Source of the DNA: Megaustenia siamemsis | Taxonomy: Eukaryota; Mollusca; Gastropoda; Stylommatophora; Ariophantidae | Length of the DNA stretch: 64,000 bases | Assembly: GCA_032433765.1 (NCBI GenBank) | Contig: JAVIAB010000101.1 | Location: 60,084,092 to 60,148,091, forward strand | Direction of reading: 5' to 3' | Notes under the pieces: model-generated | Told to the model about the DNA's origin: nothing | Databases searched by the model: none | What the model saw: only the letters and a program-made list of their open reading frames with translations | Shown here: positions 34,598-45,335 of the stretch, one piece after another | Layout: each line of letters opens with the position of its first letter | Numbering within the stretch: position 1 is the stretch's first letter | Translations under genes and position numbers: made by a program

Positions 34598-34759
34598 TGT
34601 CTTCATTGAGAAGCACACATAAAAGATATTACACTTCCTTGCCAACGTACTGGCGAAAGCACACTACCATTTTGGGACACTTCAGAAGCGCGATTTCTGG
34701 ATCAACATATTGCGAGCAAAGAAGTCGCCAGATGTTTGGATATTAATAATTTTAATCAA
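34161..34759. other. No gene; 28-base T run at ~34565-34592
   Basis: AT-rich sequence with a long homopolymer T tract that could be the complement of a retroposon poly(A) tail. No recognisable body is attached to it. Confidence 0.5.
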
Positions 34760-35000
34760 GAAGTGAAAAGAAGATATTGAAAAATGGTTATGCCATGTTC
34801 TACGAATGGGACGAACAAGGCATTCGCACCTAGCATTTACGTGGACACTACCTGGCAAACAAAAAGGCAGACAATTTTAAACATGGCGACGAACTATACA
34901 TGATAAAATGATAGAAAAGGTCAATTCCTAGCGAGATTTATCCATGCTTGGTTCAGACTGGAGGTCAGAGAACTAAGTAGAAGAATGATTAACAACACAT
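34760..35000 (+). mobile_element. LINE family VIII, C-terminal fragment
   Basis: The plus-strand frame from ~34778 reads EKWLCHVLRMGRTRHSHLAF, TWTLPGKQKGRQF, stop, TWRRTIHDKMIEKVNS, stop. xWLGHVLRM...W.PxGKRKRGRPxxTWRR is a very common LINE C-terminus in animals, and the internal stop replaces a residue within the GRP(K) stretch. The copy is 5'-truncated and non-functional. Confidence 0.7.
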
Positions 35001-35137
35001 GTATCGCTATTATAAATGTGTGTGTTGAAGATGTTCCATGAGAGATCTGAAACCTGAGCAAATTACTCAAAGCACTTGCAGCTCTTCTGCTTTGTCTGTT
35101 AAGATGTCGTTAACACGTTTCAATTTCATTGCCAGGC

Positions 35138-36330
35138 ATTGAGTTATTGAGTTATTGAGTTATTTGCGGGTCATCATCATTGCACTCCGAACATGTCCAT
35201 AGGTGCTCAGATCCCCTCCTCAGCAATTCCCTCAGTGTCCAGCGACTGACGACTCCAGTTCTATGTTGGTTGATAAGTCTTCTTACACGGCCACTAAGTG
35301 CCTCATTTCTGGCTGTGCCTAACTTAACTACTATTTCCATCATCAGAAGAAGTGACGTGGATCTGTATTTGTCGAAGTCCTGTGCTCTTCCCACATCTCG
35401 GAGGGCATTAATGATGTCCGCCCGATCCATTGGTTGCCCGTCCTCAACGACAGCGCAGCTAGCCAACCTGTCCGCTCTCTCATTTCCCCGTACTCCCGCA
35501 TGTCCAGGGACATAGACAAAGGTGACCTTACGTATTTTGGATTTCTGCAACGACTCTGCTCATTGCATGCGTACAGAGCCTGCCTCCACTTTTTTATCAT
35601 GCTCATCGAATCACTCAGTATACATGCGTGGGTGTAGTCTTGTGACTCTAATTATTTGAATGCCTTGGTCACTGCCATCGCCTCCATTGTCATGCTACTT
35701 GTCGTCACAACGTATGCACCACTGTCTTCCTTGACTATTCTGCCTGCCGAGCGTGCTGTAAATGCCCATGCACTTCTTTGGTGTCGTCTTACAGATTCGT
35801 CTGTATAGATGACTGCATCTTTCTCATCTGTGTTATCGCAGATGAGACCGTTGACCTCAAGATTAACCACGACCGGGTTCTGTTCCCTACTTTTCCTGTC
35901 GAGTGTGACAATACACGAGAAAGACCCCTTGAATGACGTAGGCACTGGTATCCACTCCTCACCCACGCTGATATTGGTAAGCCCACAAACCTGTTTAATG
36001 ACATCTTCTGCTCGGTCCACCCATGATTTGCCTCTTTTTAGCCTGTCACCTTTCTCTGTGTTGAGCACGTGGTGCAATGGATGCTCTGTATCTGTACTAA
36101 TCTTCAGGTATGCTCGAGCTCTCCAGATCTTGATTCTGTCATCCAGGGTTGGAAAGTAAAGAAGATACCTTAATGTTACACAGGGAGTGTCCCTCGTACA
36201 TCCCAGGATAATGCGCATGGCTTCATTTTATATTTTCTCCAGCCTATCAATTTGAGTCGTACTGACAGTAAGAATTGCCAGGGCATACTCGATTGGTGCG
36301 AGTAGCTATTCTACTTTGTCTTTTGCCAGG
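35138..36330 (-). mobile_element. LINE family VI copy 2, RT thumb and complete RNase H
   Basis: The minus-strand frame at 35652-36218 reads RIILGCTRDTPCVTLRYLL and a connection region, then AVIYTDESVRRHQRSAWAF (first RNase H Asp) and SMTMEAMAVTKAF (Glu). After a frameshift come SDSMSMIKKW (second Asp), and then at 35152-35550 VTFVYVPGHAGVRGNERADR (fourth acidic residue). The C-terminus is SRWTLRELLRRGSEHLWTCS ECNDDD. All four RNase H acidic positions are readable. The frame ends inside the 3' tail, an 8-bp tandem (TGAGTTAT on plus, 35138-35166), so there is no 3' UTR. Confidence 0.85.
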
Positions 36331-36852
36331 CATGTCGGCTTCAAGGGCAACAACGTAAGACGATATAACTTAAAAGATAGCACCTAAAGTCTTATTCCAC
36401 TCTAGTTCGCACGATTAAATTGGCACCAAAAACTGTCAAAATACCTGAAGGAAAAGTTTCAGCCCCACGAATACGGACGCCATCATACCGGACGTCCCAG
36501 CTCAAGTTAATCTCAAACCAAAGTGTATATGACAAATGTTGACCAAGTTTCCGTGAAGACAGAAATGATCACCTGCAACTTTGACATTTCCTTATCGTGG
36601 ATCAGACCTGCCTGATGACATTTCTGAAATGATGTTATGTAACAATTTAAAGCAATGGTTTACTTCCAGCCACTAAACATTAATTTCCATCAGTCCACGC
36701 CAGTCGTATAATCATTAACATTACTTACAACATTAAATATTATACGCGCTTTGAATGCTTCGTGTGCAGCCTAGAAATAGAGCAAAGGTACCAGAACAAA
36801 TATATTATTACTAATCATAATAAAGTAACATACTGTTTGACATAGATGATAA
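36331..36852. other. No recognisable feature
   Basis: AT-rich sequence; nothing supported. Confidence 0.45.
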
Positions 36853-38345
36853 TGATCATCATCATCATCGTGTGCCCTCTCCGCAACGAAGGTTGGCTAC
36901 CATGGATCGCCATTCTACTCTGTTTCTTGCTTTGATGGTGCAGGCTGTCATAGATTGACTTGTCCATCTTTTGATGTTACTCGTCCATGTTAGTCTTGGT
37001 CTGCCTCTGCCTCTTTTACCTTGTATTTTTCCTTCCAATATTACTTTTAGTAGACTGTTGTCTATTTTAACATGCCCCAAAAAATTAATTTGTCTTGTCT
37101 TAATTGTGTTCAGCAGTTCTCTTTTTATTTTCAGTTGTTTTAAAACGTCATCGTTTGTTGTCTTTCGTTTCCATCCAATTCTACCAATTCTTCTATAAAT
37201 ACACATTTCAAAGGCTTCAATTTTCCGTTCTGTTTTCTTGTCTAATGTCCATGTTTCTGCACCATACAGGAATATTGAGAAGATGTAACATTTTGCCATT
37301 CTTAGTTTCAGCCCTGCTGTATTTGTTTTGTTGTTAGTATATTTTTCATGGCATTAAAATTACTTTTTGCCATACCTATTCTTTTGTTTATTTCAGTTTT
37401 GCATTTTCCATCATTGGTTATAGTATGTCCCAGGTAGTTGTAACTCTGGACTGTCTCCAGATGTATTCACTCTACTGTGATATTTAATTGTAGGTCTTGA
37501 GAATTTTCTTTGTTTATGATCATAGTTTTAGTCTTTTTGATATTCATTTCTAGTCCATATTTTTTGCTTTTTGTGTTTATCACATTAAGCAACTGTTGTA
37601 GGTCTTTAGGATTTTCTGCTAGTAGAACAGTATCATCAGCATATCTTAGGTTATTGATTATTTTTCCATTAATGTTTAGACCTGGTATCTCTATGATGTT
37701 TTTAAAGATTTGCTCAGTGTATAGATTGAACAAGCTTGGTGATAGGATGTATCCTTGTCTTACTCCTCTTTTTATGTCCATGGGTGTAGAGTTCTCTTTG
37801 TTATATCTTATTATTGCTGTTTGCTCCCAGTATAATTTACATATTAGTCGTATGTCTGCGTCGTCTAGATTTATATCCTTTAGGCAGTCTATAAGTTGGT
37901 TATGGTGTATACTATCGAAAGCTTTGGTGTAGTCTATAAAGCAGACATATATTGGTTTGTTTACTTCTGTGTACTTTTCAATCAATATTCTCATGCTGAA
38001 TATGGCTTCTTATGTCACACTGTTTTTCTTGAATCCAAATTGTTGCTCCTCTAATTCAGTATTGATTTTATTCTGAATCCTTCCCTGTATAACTTTTAGT
38101 AATTTTTTTGTTACCTGGCTCATTAGGCTTATTGTTCTGAAGTCACTGCATTCAACTGCACTGTTCTTTTTAGGCAATGCAATGAAAGTTGATGTTTTTA
38201 GATCGTTTGGTATGTATCATGTATGGTATATGTCATTGCATATGTCTGTGATCACTTCGACGCCAAACTCATCTAGAGCCTGTATCATCTCTATCTGTAT
38301 ATAGATGATCACGTCTTCTATATTCCTCTGACTAAAGTGCAAAGC
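36853..38345 (-). mobile_element. LINE family III, nearly readable reverse transcriptase and C-terminus
   Basis: Best RT in the window, on the minus strand. From ~38340: IYHTWYIPNDLKTSTFIALP, CSDFRTISLMSQVTKKLLK, QFGFKKNSVT then an in-frame TAA. Then at 37467-37994 come motif A (VCFIDYTKAFDSIHHNQL), motif B (VRQGYILSPSLFNLYTE) and motif C (LRYADDTVLLAENPK, YADD at 37632-37643). The C-terminus at 36865-37299 has FLYGAETWTLDKKTERKIE, RQINFLGHVK, GKRGRGRPRLTWTSNIKRW and LRCGEGTR, next to a (GAT)n-type tail at 36853. Only the TAA and at least one frameshift near 37300-37470 interrupt it. The endonuclease domain is missing. Confidence 0.88.
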
Positions 38346-38362
38346 ATCATTCATGTTTTTCA

Positions 38363-38640
38363 TTGTTTGCAGTACCACGGCGCGAATATATTTTGAATAT
38401 TTTCTCTTTGTCTTTCTCGACTTTCTCTTTCATTATTTTGACAGCTGCAGCCAGGTATTCAAGCTTTTCTCTCCTCACGATGTATCCAAAGTGTCGACTG
38501 TTTCTTTCTAATGTTTTTTTCCTTTATGAGCATTCTTGTTGTTCTGATATTCTTCCTTCGTCCTTTAGCTGTCCAGAGACTATCATCATTCTTATGATAA
38601 ATCATGTTTTGTGATCTCTAATCGTATATCTACGTCTCAC
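38363..38640 (-). mobile_element. LINE family I-like 3' fragment
   Basis: The antisense order matches family I: GCGCGAATATATTTTGAATA, CTCTCCTCACGATGTATCC (the VRREKLEYL region), CTTTAGCTGTCCAGAG and TAATCGTATATCTACGTC. The minus strand reads a short VRREKLEYLAAAVKIMKEK-type stretch. It abuts the upstream edge of the family III copy. 38641-38810 is unrecognised. Confidence 0.6.
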
Positions 38641-38820
38641 CCATTCGTTCTGTGTGTGGGTGAGACTTTGCGGGCAAAGGCTAGCGGAGCCAACCGTAAA
38701 AAAAAAACGACGGAAGGCAACAGAAAACCACCGACGTAACTTCCTTTCTACAATCATGAATCATCACAATAATAGAAATCACAACATCGCACATTAAGCC
38801 AAATGAGTCACATGACTAAG

Positions 38821-40118
38821 ATATTACTAATAATTATCATGCAAAGAGTGCGAAACAAAATCAGCCCAGAAATTAGTGATGAACAGTTAGTTTTGTTGGA
38901 GGTAAATGAACTAGTATTTCAGTAAAAAATCATAAGATCTTTAGTAGAAATAACCATACAGGTGAAAACAGATGTATACCAATGTTTCATAGATTATACC
39001 AAAGCATTTGACAAAGTAAAGCACGAAAGAAATAATCAATATTTTAGAAATCATAAACGATGACAGCAAAGATCTAAGAATAATGAAGAACATGTACTGG
39101 CAAGAAACAGCAGCCATACGGACTTGAAACTAATTCGGAATGTTTCAACAAATAAAATAGGGTGTTAGGCAAGGTTGCGTGCTGCCACCAGATTTGCCTA
39201 ATATTTATAGTGCGATTATTTTAAGATCCATAAGGGGAATGCTGAAAATAACAACTGGTGGTCATAATGTAAATAATATAAGGTATGCTGATGATACAAC
39301 AATTGGAGGTCATAATATAAATAATATAAGGTATGCTGATGATACAGTCTTAATCGCTAAGAGTGAACATTAGTTACCAGAAATGTTAGACATTATAGTG
39401 AAATAAATAAAAAATAAAGGACTCTTCCTAAATAGCAAAACGACAGAAGAAATGGTAACAACAAAGAAAATGACATCACCTCAGTGCAAAATAAAGACCG
39501 GTGGAGCAATATTAAATCAGTAAATGAATTTAAATATTTGGGAACTTTGTTAACATCAGATTGCAAATGTGCCAACATAGTTTAGATGCAGAATACTTCA
39601 GGCAAAAGTAGCTTTCCAAAAAATGAGGAAGATGCCGTGCAATCGATTTTGACAACAGAAACAATATACAGAGTTCTTAAATGTTATATAGAGCTAGTGT
39701 TAATATATGGATGTGAATCATGGACAATAGGACAACAGACAAAAAAATCACTGGAGGCAGTAGAAATGTGGTTTTACAGAAGAATGTTGAGAATACCATG
39801 GACATCTAAGAAGAGTAAAGAAAACGTTCTGAAAGAGGCCAAAGCAAAAAGGGAGCTAATTTTAAATATTAGGACGAAACAATCATCATTTCAGTTTTTT
39901 GGCTATGTAATGAGAAGAGAACAGCTGGAATATATTGTAACAACTGGGAAAATTGAAGGACGAAGAGATAGAGGGAAGCAAAATGAATAGGGACCAGATA
40001 GCATAAGAGAATAGCTTGGCAGAAGGTCAACAACAGAAATTATAAATAACTGACGAGATAAATGTCGAAAAGTTGTGGAGAGACATGATCACCTACGCCA
40101 GCAGGCCCAGCACTTGAT
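38821..40118 (+). mobile_element. LINE family II insertion with TSD and duplicated YADD box
   Basis: Direct repeats AATGAGTCA flank the copy (38812-38820 and 40119-40127). RT motif A reads CFIDYTKAFDKVKH (~38985-39030) and motif B lies near 39160-39230 (LPDLPNIYSAIILRSIRGM). Motif C is present twice, 48 bp apart in frame: NIRYADDTTIGGHN and NIRYADDTVLIAKSE (YADD at 39284-39295 and 39332-39343). The C-terminus at 39586-39990 is open for 134 codons (LIYGCESWTIGQQTKKSLE, MWFYRRMLRIPW, TTGKIEGRRDRGK). Frameshifts and stops separate the blocks. The element is 5'-truncated; the endonuclease is absent. Confidence 0.88.
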
Positions 40119-40184
40119 AATGAGTCATATATTTATTTATTTAGTTTTACTTCCAAAGATCAGTATATCTAGTTTAATATCTCT

Positions 40185-40320
40185 ATATAGCACCGATGAA
40201 CTCTCATTCACACTTCCATTGAGACAGACTGTTCAATACATTCGCCATTTTCTGAAATGCTCATTTGGCCTGTGCGATTCTGATTTTTCTTTCTGTGTTA
40301 TATCTTCCATCTGATATTAT
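40185..40320 (-). mobile_element. LINE family I-like short fragment
   Basis: TATATAGCACCGATGAACTC and TTTTCTGAAATGCTCATTTGG match the antisense of family I at ~31005 and ~53700-53760, up to ATATCTTCCATCTG. About 135 bp only, with no readable frame. Confidence 0.5.
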
Positions 40321-40477
40321 CGTAAACAAGTAGTAAACTGCCAGTGTGATTGTCTATTATGAGTTATGTAAGAGTGGAAAGCGCTTAGCAAGTCGAAAAT
40401 CATGGAAGGTAGAGGCGGAAGAGTCCATAAGTAGAGTATGTGATCTGAATGGTATTAGTGCTGGCACGGATTGGATA

Positions 40478-41290
40478 CTTATCAAATTATTTAGTACTTA
40501 TTTACAGACGACCAAGTACTGATACATGAAACATCTGAGGACCTACAAGAACATATCAACAGGCTAAACAACACTTGTAAACAATACAGCATGAAGATCA
40601 ACATAAGCAAAACCGAAGTAATGGCAATAGCGAGAAAGAAAGAAAAACTAAACATCATAATAGATAATACATCTTTGAAGCAAGTTGACAATTTTAAATA
40701 TCTAGGTAGCACGCTAACACAAGACAATAACCAAGAGACCGAGATAGATATAAGGTGTAACAAAGCAAGCCAAGTTATAGACCAAGTATCAACACTATTG
40801 AAAAACAAAGCAATAACTACGGAAGCAAAAAGGGCAACATACAAAGCAATTTTTCTTCCAACGCTGTGCTATCAGTGCCAGAATTGGACGCTGGACTCTA
40901 GAACAATAAGAAAGATAACGACCACAGAAATGAAATATGTCAGAAGAATGACAGGATACAGCTTAAGGGACAGAGTAGCAAACACTGACCTGAGGAAGAA
41001 ACTCGAAATTGAACCAGCCATCGAATACATAAAGAAACAACAGATAAATTGGTTCGGCCACATAACAAGACAGAAAGAACTAACAATGAATCAAATAGCC
41101 ATAAACAAAAGCTACGAAAACGCCAGATTAAGAGGAAGACCGAGAAAGAGAGGGATAAAGGGAATACTAGAGTCACTAGGAGGAATAACATCAGAAGAGG
41201 CCAACAGAAGAGCAAAGAATCGCAGATTGTTTCTCCCCTCGACGCCAACGGCAACAGAGGAAGGATAGAAGAAGTAGTATAAGAAGAAGA
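40478..41290 (+). mobile_element. LINE family IV insertion with perfect 11-bp TSD
   Basis: Perfect direct repeats CGGATTGGATA at 40467-40477 and 41291-41301 bound the element. Its 3' end is GAA-rich (ATAGAAGAAGTAGTATAAGAAGAAGA). A single open frame runs from just after a TAG at 40492 to a stop at ~41268. Together these describe a fairly young, 5'-truncated LINE insertion of about 813 bp. Confidence 0.92.
40495..41268 (+). pseudogene. Family IV reverse transcriptase, C-terminal ~258 codons, uninterrupted
   Basis: Starts at YLFTDDQVLIHETSEDLQ, where FTDD (40501-40512) stands in the position of the catalytic YADD box. It continues MKINISKTEVMAIARKKE, NFKYLGSTLTQDNNQETEID, FLPTLCYQCQNWTLDSRTIR, TGYSLRDRVANTDLRKKLEI, IEYIKKQQINWFGHITRQK, RLRGRPRKRGIKGILESLGG and ends TPTATEEG. 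Palm motifs A and B and the endonuclease are lost by 5' truncation, so it cannot encode an active enzyme. It has no stop or frameshift over the whole retained length, which is unusual in this window. Confidence 0.85.
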
Positions 41291-41301
41291 CGGATTGGAT
41301 A

Positions 41302-41874
41302 GACACAACACCGGAAACAGACGCTAACCAAAGTAATCATTCAGCTCAGCAGGGAGTCTACAGTGCAAGTGAGGCTCAAGTAAGGAAATCCAGTTTAAAA
41401 AATTGATCGTTACCTCAGGACCCTGTCATATGTCATCAACACGGGCGCTTCTGTATTCCCCCCGACAGTGTTGGGGTTTTGTGGTATACCGACATGGCTG
41501 AGATATAGCTAGGGAATCGGGCAAATGTGGCATTACGGTGTCCAGCACGATAATAGCGTGTAAGTAAAACAGGAGGAGGTAACATGGGTCAAGCAATCTT
41601 GGTGACTGACTCGCAAAGTAAGCTACATAAGGTTGAATGACAGTGTATGCGACAGGAGTAGATGGGCACCTTGATTGTTCTAAGATTAGCGCATTGGTCT
41701 GAGTGCTGCTCAGGTCACGCCGGTGTACACGACAATGACATAGTTGAGAAGCTCACTGATAGCTCTGGCATTGATTGTAGTCTGACTTGGGAACAAAAAG
41801 GACATTGATTATTTCGTTGGGAAAACCAAATGTTTTTTTACAATTAACACTTTACAGGAACAATCAGTCTGTAT
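41302..41874. other. No recognisable feature
   Basis: Unique-looking sequence slightly richer in G and C; no open frame or repeat I can support. Confidence 0.45.
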
Positions 41875-41940
41875 TCGTTTCGAGGAATGCTGGACGGGCG
41901 GTGGAGCTGGGGTGAGAATGCCACGACTGCAATGAAACTG
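41875..41940 (+). mobile_element. LINE family VI terminal remnant (~60 bp)
   Basis: TTTCGAGGAATGCTGGACGG followed by GAATGCCACGACTGCAATGA aligns, without gaps over ~59 bp, with the family VI end at 47950-48010 (CTTCGATGGTTGCTGGAACG; GAATGTCGTGACTGCAATGA). These are the codons for the RWLLERxxERIWECRDCND terminus. Confidence 0.6.
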
Positions 41941-42009
41941 ATTTTATCAATATAAACATATAACATCAAGTAATAATATCAAACCGTGTTATATGTTATT
42001 TTTTTCTAT

Positions 42010-43508
42010 TTGCTTCCCTCTATCTCTTCGTCCCTCAATTTTCCAAGTTGTTACAATATATTGCAATTCTTTTCTTCTCATTACATGGCCAAAAAAATGA
42101 TGATTGTTTCTTTCTAATATTGGAAAACAGCTCTCTTTTTACTCTGACCTCTTACAGAACATTTTCATTGCCCTTCTTTGCTGTCCATGTTATTCTGAAC
42201 ATTAGTCTGTAAAATCACATTCTACAGACTCTAGTAATTTTTTTGTAGGTTGTCCTATTGTCCATGATTCACTTCCATATGTTAACACTGGCACTACATA
42301 ATATTTAAGAACTATCTTTCTTGCTTCTATTGTCAAAAGTGGATTGCATAGTATTTTCTTCATTTTCTGGAAAGCTGCTTTTGCCTGAGCCATTCTGCAT
42401 CTCACCTCTTTTGTACATCTTCCGTCTGACGTTAACAAAGTTCCCAAATATTTAAATTCATTTACCTGTTTTAAGATTGTTCCACTTGTCTTTATTTTAC
42501 ACTGAGGCGATATATAGTTTTCTTTCTTGTTACCATTACTTCTGTCTTTTTGCTATTAAGGCTGGGTCCTTTATTTTTGCTTTCTTTCACTATACTGTCT
42601 AACATTTCTTGTAACTCATTTTCACTCTTAGCGATTACGACTGCATCATCAGCATACCCTAGATTATTTACATTATGACTTTCAATTGTTATCCCAGGCA
42701 TGTCCCTTATGGATCTTAAAATAATCTCATATACATATTTTTTTTTAATCTGGTGACAGCACACAACATTGTATAACACCCTGTTTTATTTGATGAAATA
42801 TTCAGAATTGGTATCCAGTTCTTATGGCCGCTATTTGTTGTTAGTCATCATCATCATGTGCCATACCGGTTGGCGTAGGTGATCATGTTCCTGCACAATC
42901 TTCTATCTACAGTAGATCGTATCAATTCTGTTGTTGACTGTTTTCCAAACCATGACACCAAGCTATCCAGTATTTTCTCTCTTTGTCGTCCGCGATCTCT
43001 CTTTCCTTTTATTTTGCCAGTTGTAACCAATTATTCCAACTTTCCTCTTTTCATGGTGTGCCCGAAAAATGTTGATTTCTTCTTTCTGATGTTTTTAAGT
43101 GCTCCCTTTTTGTGTTGGCCTCTTTTAGAACTTCCCCATTGGTCATTTTAACTGTCCAGGGAACTTTCAACATTCTTCTGAGAAATCCCATGTCTGTGGC
43201 CTCTAATCGTCTTTTCATTTGTTTGTTTACTCTCCTTGATTCGCATCCATAGGTGAGAATTGGTTCGATTTAGTTTGTTGCCAGTACATGTTCTTTATTA
43301 TTGTTTGATCGTTGCTCTCTACGTTTATGCTTTCTACAATTGTGATTATTTCTTGGTGCTTTACTTTGTCAAATGTTTTGGTATAATCTATAATAGGTAT
43401 AAATCTGTTTTCACCTATTAGGCTCTTTCTACTAAAGATCTTACGATATATAAGGCACTGCTCGTTCCTTTTCCTCCATCTAAACCACACTGTTAATTGC
43501 TCATTCAT
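42010..43508 (-). mobile_element. LINE family II copy, interrupted by a nested family I insertion
   Basis: On the minus strand, motif A lies at 43281-43508 (PIIDYTKTFDKVKHQEIITI, then KNMYWQQT). The element resumes at 42832 and carries IILRSIRDMPGITIESHNVN, motif C NLGYADDAVVIAKSE (~42640-42665), and YLGTLLTSDGRCTKEV. It then reads VLTYGSESWTIGQPTKK, and EGRRDRGK-region codons near 42010-42060. The 432-bp block between (42841-43272) is a family I 3' end. Palm residues YADD are retained but the frame is broken. The tail is not found at the 42010 end. Confidence 0.85.
42841..43272 (-). mobile_element. LINE family I insertion nested in family II, 8-bp TSD
   Basis: The fragment runs from the (TGA)n tail (TCATCATCATCATGTGCC at 42844) to a 5' truncation near GGTTCGATTTA. 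It is flanked by ATTTGTTG (42833-42840) and GTTTGTTG (43273-43280). Removing it and one TSD restores the family II order GGCCGCT, GTTTGTTG, CCAGTACATG seen at 28907-28935 (antisense). The coding content is the family I C-terminus in broken frames. Confidence 0.88.
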
Positions 43509-43864
43509 AATATAATGTATTAGAATTATAATAAAATAAAATAAATTAAAATTTAATTTAATTTAATTAAAAAAAAAAAGATAAAATAAAAAATAAAATA
43601 AGTTTACAGTTATTGTGGCTACTGTTTGTTGCCATTACATGTTTTTTGTAATGATTCTCAGATCCTTACGATCGATGCTTCGTCCGGCATTTTAATTGCT
43701 TGCATGTGCTTTATTTCACCACATTATTTCGTGTAGTATAGGAAGCACATGTTGTAGATGTTGAGACCTTTGTTTACTTCTATAGTTCATTTCACTCTGG
43801 AAGTATATTGATGCTTTTTTTATCAACAATCCCACACTGTTCGGTCACTTATTTTTATTTTATT
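43509..43864. other. AT-rich spacer, low-complexity at 43520-43602
   Basis: Runs of AATAAAATAAA and TTAATTTAATT form an A/T-only low-complexity stretch. The rest is unrecognised. It separates two segments of LINE RT on the same strand and may be a decayed or inserted part of that LINE. Confidence 0.5.
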
Positions 43865-44135
43865 TTGCTCCATACACATCTAAAATGCTCTTTCTTATAG
43901 TAATACGTTGGTCACATACTTCATGGGACTAATAGTGCTAAGATCTTCGCAATCTGAGATTCATGACTTCTTTGAGATATCCACATCAATAGACTTTAGT
44001 AGATCTTCGTGTATTATGTTAAATATGTCATTGTGTAATATTGTTATAAGCTGCTCTCCCAGCTCGTGTATTGCATCTATCTCTTCGTTTGTTATATTAT
44101 CAGGACCTGAAGCTTTGCCTATTTTTATTTAATGA
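43865..44135 (-). mobile_element. LINE RT N-terminal (fingers) segment
   Basis: The minus strand reads IGKASGPDNITNEEIDAI, HELGEQLITILHNDIFNIIH, a stop, then CEDLSTISPMKYVTNVLL. K-A-x-G-x-D-xI-xNE is the conserved region just N-terminal to the RT palm in non-LTR elements, and CxDxRTISLxxxxxKxLL follows it. Position and strand fit an upstream continuation of the family II copy at 42010-43508. No endonuclease was found further upstream. Confidence 0.65.
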
Positions 44136-44304
44136 ATAATGGAGTCGTTATCGTTAAAAGACTGGGTTCACTTTATTCAAGTGTTCAACTAAGTCATTAA
44201 TATAATTAATGGTTGTAAACTGTCACGTGATGTGAATGTACAGTGCTTTATGTAGATGGATTGAGTAAATGTGTGCCACAGCATTGCTTGTACGAACATG
44301 AATT

Positions 44305-44503
44305 CACTTCTTATAAAATGTGTATCTGACAGAACACCACCTGTTTCAATGTCCTGAGCTCACTGACATCAGAACACTATTTCCCCAAAGACCCTCCAAA
44401 TGGAACACTCTGTACGGAACAACAGCAGAACTTAAAAATACCTGCAGATACTACTACATGGCATTGGGCCGAAGGGCATCAGCTCAAAGGTCACTGGATC
44501 CAT

Positions 44504-44508
<5 letters not shown>
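44305..44508 (+). mobile_element. LINE family XI C-terminus ending in a (CAA)n tail
   Basis: The plus-strand frame reads VYLTEHHLFQCPELTDIRTL, FPQRPSKWNTLYGTTAEL and KNTCRYYYMALGRRASAQRS LDP, then TAA. HLFxCPxL...NTLYGxxxxLxxTCxYYxLAxxRRAxAQxxLD is the usual extreme C-terminus of I/RNase H-type LINEs in invertebrates. The stop codon is joined directly to the CAA repeat at 44507, which therefore acts as the 3' tail. 5' truncation occurs just upstream of the readable part. Confidence 0.8.
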
Positions 44509-44543
<35 letters not shown>

Positions 44544-44612
44544 GCAGCAGCAGTAGCAGCAGCAGCAACAGCAACAGCAACAACAACAACAACAACAACA
44601 ACAGCAACATAG
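44507..44612. repeat. (CAA)n/(CAG)n trinucleotide tract
   Basis: Starts as pure CAA, then an AGC/AGT-rich interior at ~44541-44575, then CAA again. It is probably an expanded 3' tail of the LINE fragment to its left. Confidence 0.9.
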
Positions 44613-44875
44613 CAAGTACAGACAACGAGACGTCACTGACTTGTACACTGCTGCCGTCGCGATATGAATGAGACTAAACTGGTGACCAATCAAATTGTTC
44701 CTACAGATAGACCACTATAGACTGTGAACATGAGTTGGTACAATAAATACTGTGATTCCACCAGATGTGGGAATGTTCTCTCAAAATGCTGAACAATGGT
44801 GTAACCTGCAGTGCTATACATTGTATGTACTCAGTTCTAAAAATGGTGTGAACATTCAACATAACAACAAATATA

Positions 44876-45118
44876 GTAAAAAAAAAAGATCAGTGCCTCC
44901 GTCACGCCAAGGGGCGTATAGGTAAGATGGTGTTAGTAACCATATATTTTACAGACCTTGGGCACATGATTTTTAGGGTAATGTGGTCGGTATGACGCCC
45001 GTGCCGCTTTACTTTCCAAGAAGAAAAAAATATGGTACCCATTAAAGGCGGGGTGAACCCGGAAGCCGTCGGTTGGGATCAAACTCTACCTCTTGTCCTT
45101 TGTAGTCCAGTTCACTAG
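44876..45118 (-). mobile_element. SINE A copy lacking the A box, with 14-bp TSD
   Basis: The body is intact from the A run at 44878-44888 through GGGGCGTATAGG, GGCACATGATTTTTAGGGTA and GTCGGTTGGGATCAAACTCT (B-box complement). The copy stops at CCAGTTCACTA, so the sense-strand 5' end with the A box is truncated. Flanking repeats TAACAACAAATATA (44862-44875) and TAACAACAACTATA (45119-45132) differ at one base, so the truncation happened at insertion. Confidence 0.85.
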
Positions 45119-45139
45119 TAACAACAACTATAACAAACA

Positions 45140-45335
45140 TAGATCTACACGGATAGATATATTTAAGACATATGAATAACAAAATAATATAACAAATAGA
45201 ATAAATAAACAAGACCCCCCAATGTTTACGTCACAATTATAAAAACAATTGCACAAATACATATTCATGAACATTGGTATATTTACGACATAAGCATAAC
45301 AAAAAATATACAATTATGCAAAGATATCTAAAATA
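45140..45335. repeat. Local imperfect duplication, ~130-bp spacing
   Basis: GATATATTTAAGACATATGAATAACA (45155) recurs as GTATATTTACGACATAAGC ATAACA (45279). The minus-strand hydrophobic frame across it is incidental. Confidence 0.5.

Noticed and set aside
44484..44693. Poly-Cys/Gln coding repeat
   Set aside because: It is the (CAA)n/(CAG)n tract following a LINE stop codon, not a polyglutamine gene.
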